From positions 62,001 to 126,000 of the forward strand of contig RSEH01000108.1 of the NCBI GenBank assembly GCA_006503475.1: 64,000 bases of DNA, read 5' to 3'. A model generated the notes under the pieces. The model did no database searches, was not told where the DNA came from, and saw only the letters and a program-made list of their open reading frames with translations. Shown here one piece after another: positions 63,720-64,000 of the stretch. Numbering within the stretch: position 1 is the first letter of the stretch; the number at the start of each line of letters is the position of its first letter. Both the position numbers and the translations under genes were made by a program. The DNA is from Stentor roeselii (taxonomy: Eukaryota > Ciliophora > Heterotrichea > Heterotrichida > Stentoridae).

Positions 63720-64000
63720 TTGAGTAAGTTTAAAGATTATTTTATAGTTTTGTAATAAATAATTTAAGTAAAATATATAAGTCATAATTATCAGCTGTTC
63801 TATATATATTATATAATTTAAGATTTTGCTTTTACATTACTAAAGATCTAATCAAAGTAAAAAACTAACTGGAAATCTTTAAATTCTACTTCGTTAACAA
63901 TTCTAAAAATAAATCTTTTTATTTAAATATCGTTTAGATATCTATAGAGATTGAATAAGTACTTCATTTATGATAGTGAAAAGCCTTGAAATGACATCTA

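Noticed and set aside
1-64000. tRNA or rRNA genes, CRISPR arrays and transposons
   Set aside because: No cloverleaf with A/B boxes, no rRNA-like block, no spaced direct repeats and no transposase or reverse-transcriptase frames were seen by eye; a tRNA scan could still find something in the AT-rich spacers.

Overview
The window looks like macronuclear DNA of a heterotrich ciliate, most likely Stentor or a close relative. Coding sequences run hundreds to thousands of bases in the standard genetic code, with TAA, TAG and TGA all ending genes, which argues against Blepharisma-type UGA-Trp recoding. Six introns can be placed, all exactly 15 nt, all GT..AG, and all with an A at position 10. As I remember it, this matches the tiny introns described for Stentor and Blepharisma. 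Genes lie on both strands with no operons and with extremely short spacers (0-30 bp in many cases).

Layout. 0-2 kb: the tail of a Cys-rich zinc-binding protein, a furin-like Cys-rich membrane protein with an in-frame TAG, and a decayed tandem copy of it. 2-10.7 kb: ER DnaJ-thioredoxin protein, chorismate synthase, coiled-coil proteins, calcineurin B, a UBTD-type ubiquitin-like protein and a RING/RBR-like protein. 11.3-19.8 kb: cytoskeletal-type coiled-coil proteins, a divergent kinesin, delta-1-pyrroline-5-carboxylate dehydrogenase, and a 3 x 72 bp repeat running from one gene's stop codon to the next gene's start codon. 20-30 kb: an RBR-like protein fused to a PARP-type ADP-ribosyltransferase domain, a possible divergent PARP-like protein, a long TPR protein and NSUN2. 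30-39 kb: a four-CNB cGMP-dependent protein kinase and a 1918-residue ubiquitin protease, followed by a 5 x 71 bp tandem repeat. 39-52.5 kb: GCN2-type eIF2alpha kinase, RecQ helicase, compact lipin, small cytoskeleton-like proteins and an FHA-FHA-PP2C phosphatase. 52.7-64 kb: NIFK-like RRM protein, small membrane and jelly-roll proteins, a three-exon kelch/Cys-rich/multi-pass membrane protein, a cAMP-receptor-like GPCR, a RING-like protein and an ADP-ribosylglycohydrolase.

Themes. Signalling (PKG, calcineurin B, PP2C, GCN2, GPCR) and cytoskeletal coiled-coil genes dominate. A second theme is ubiquitin and ADP-ribose: an RBR-PARP fusion, related RING proteins, a possible extra PARP-like protein, a UBL protein, a large USP and an ADP-ribosylglycohydrolase. 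Gene-dense stretches carry short spacers with leaders rich in C and A on the sense strand. The RING/RBR, GPCR and hydrolase genes sit in AT-rich islands with long spacers, which suggests two kinds of neighbourhood.
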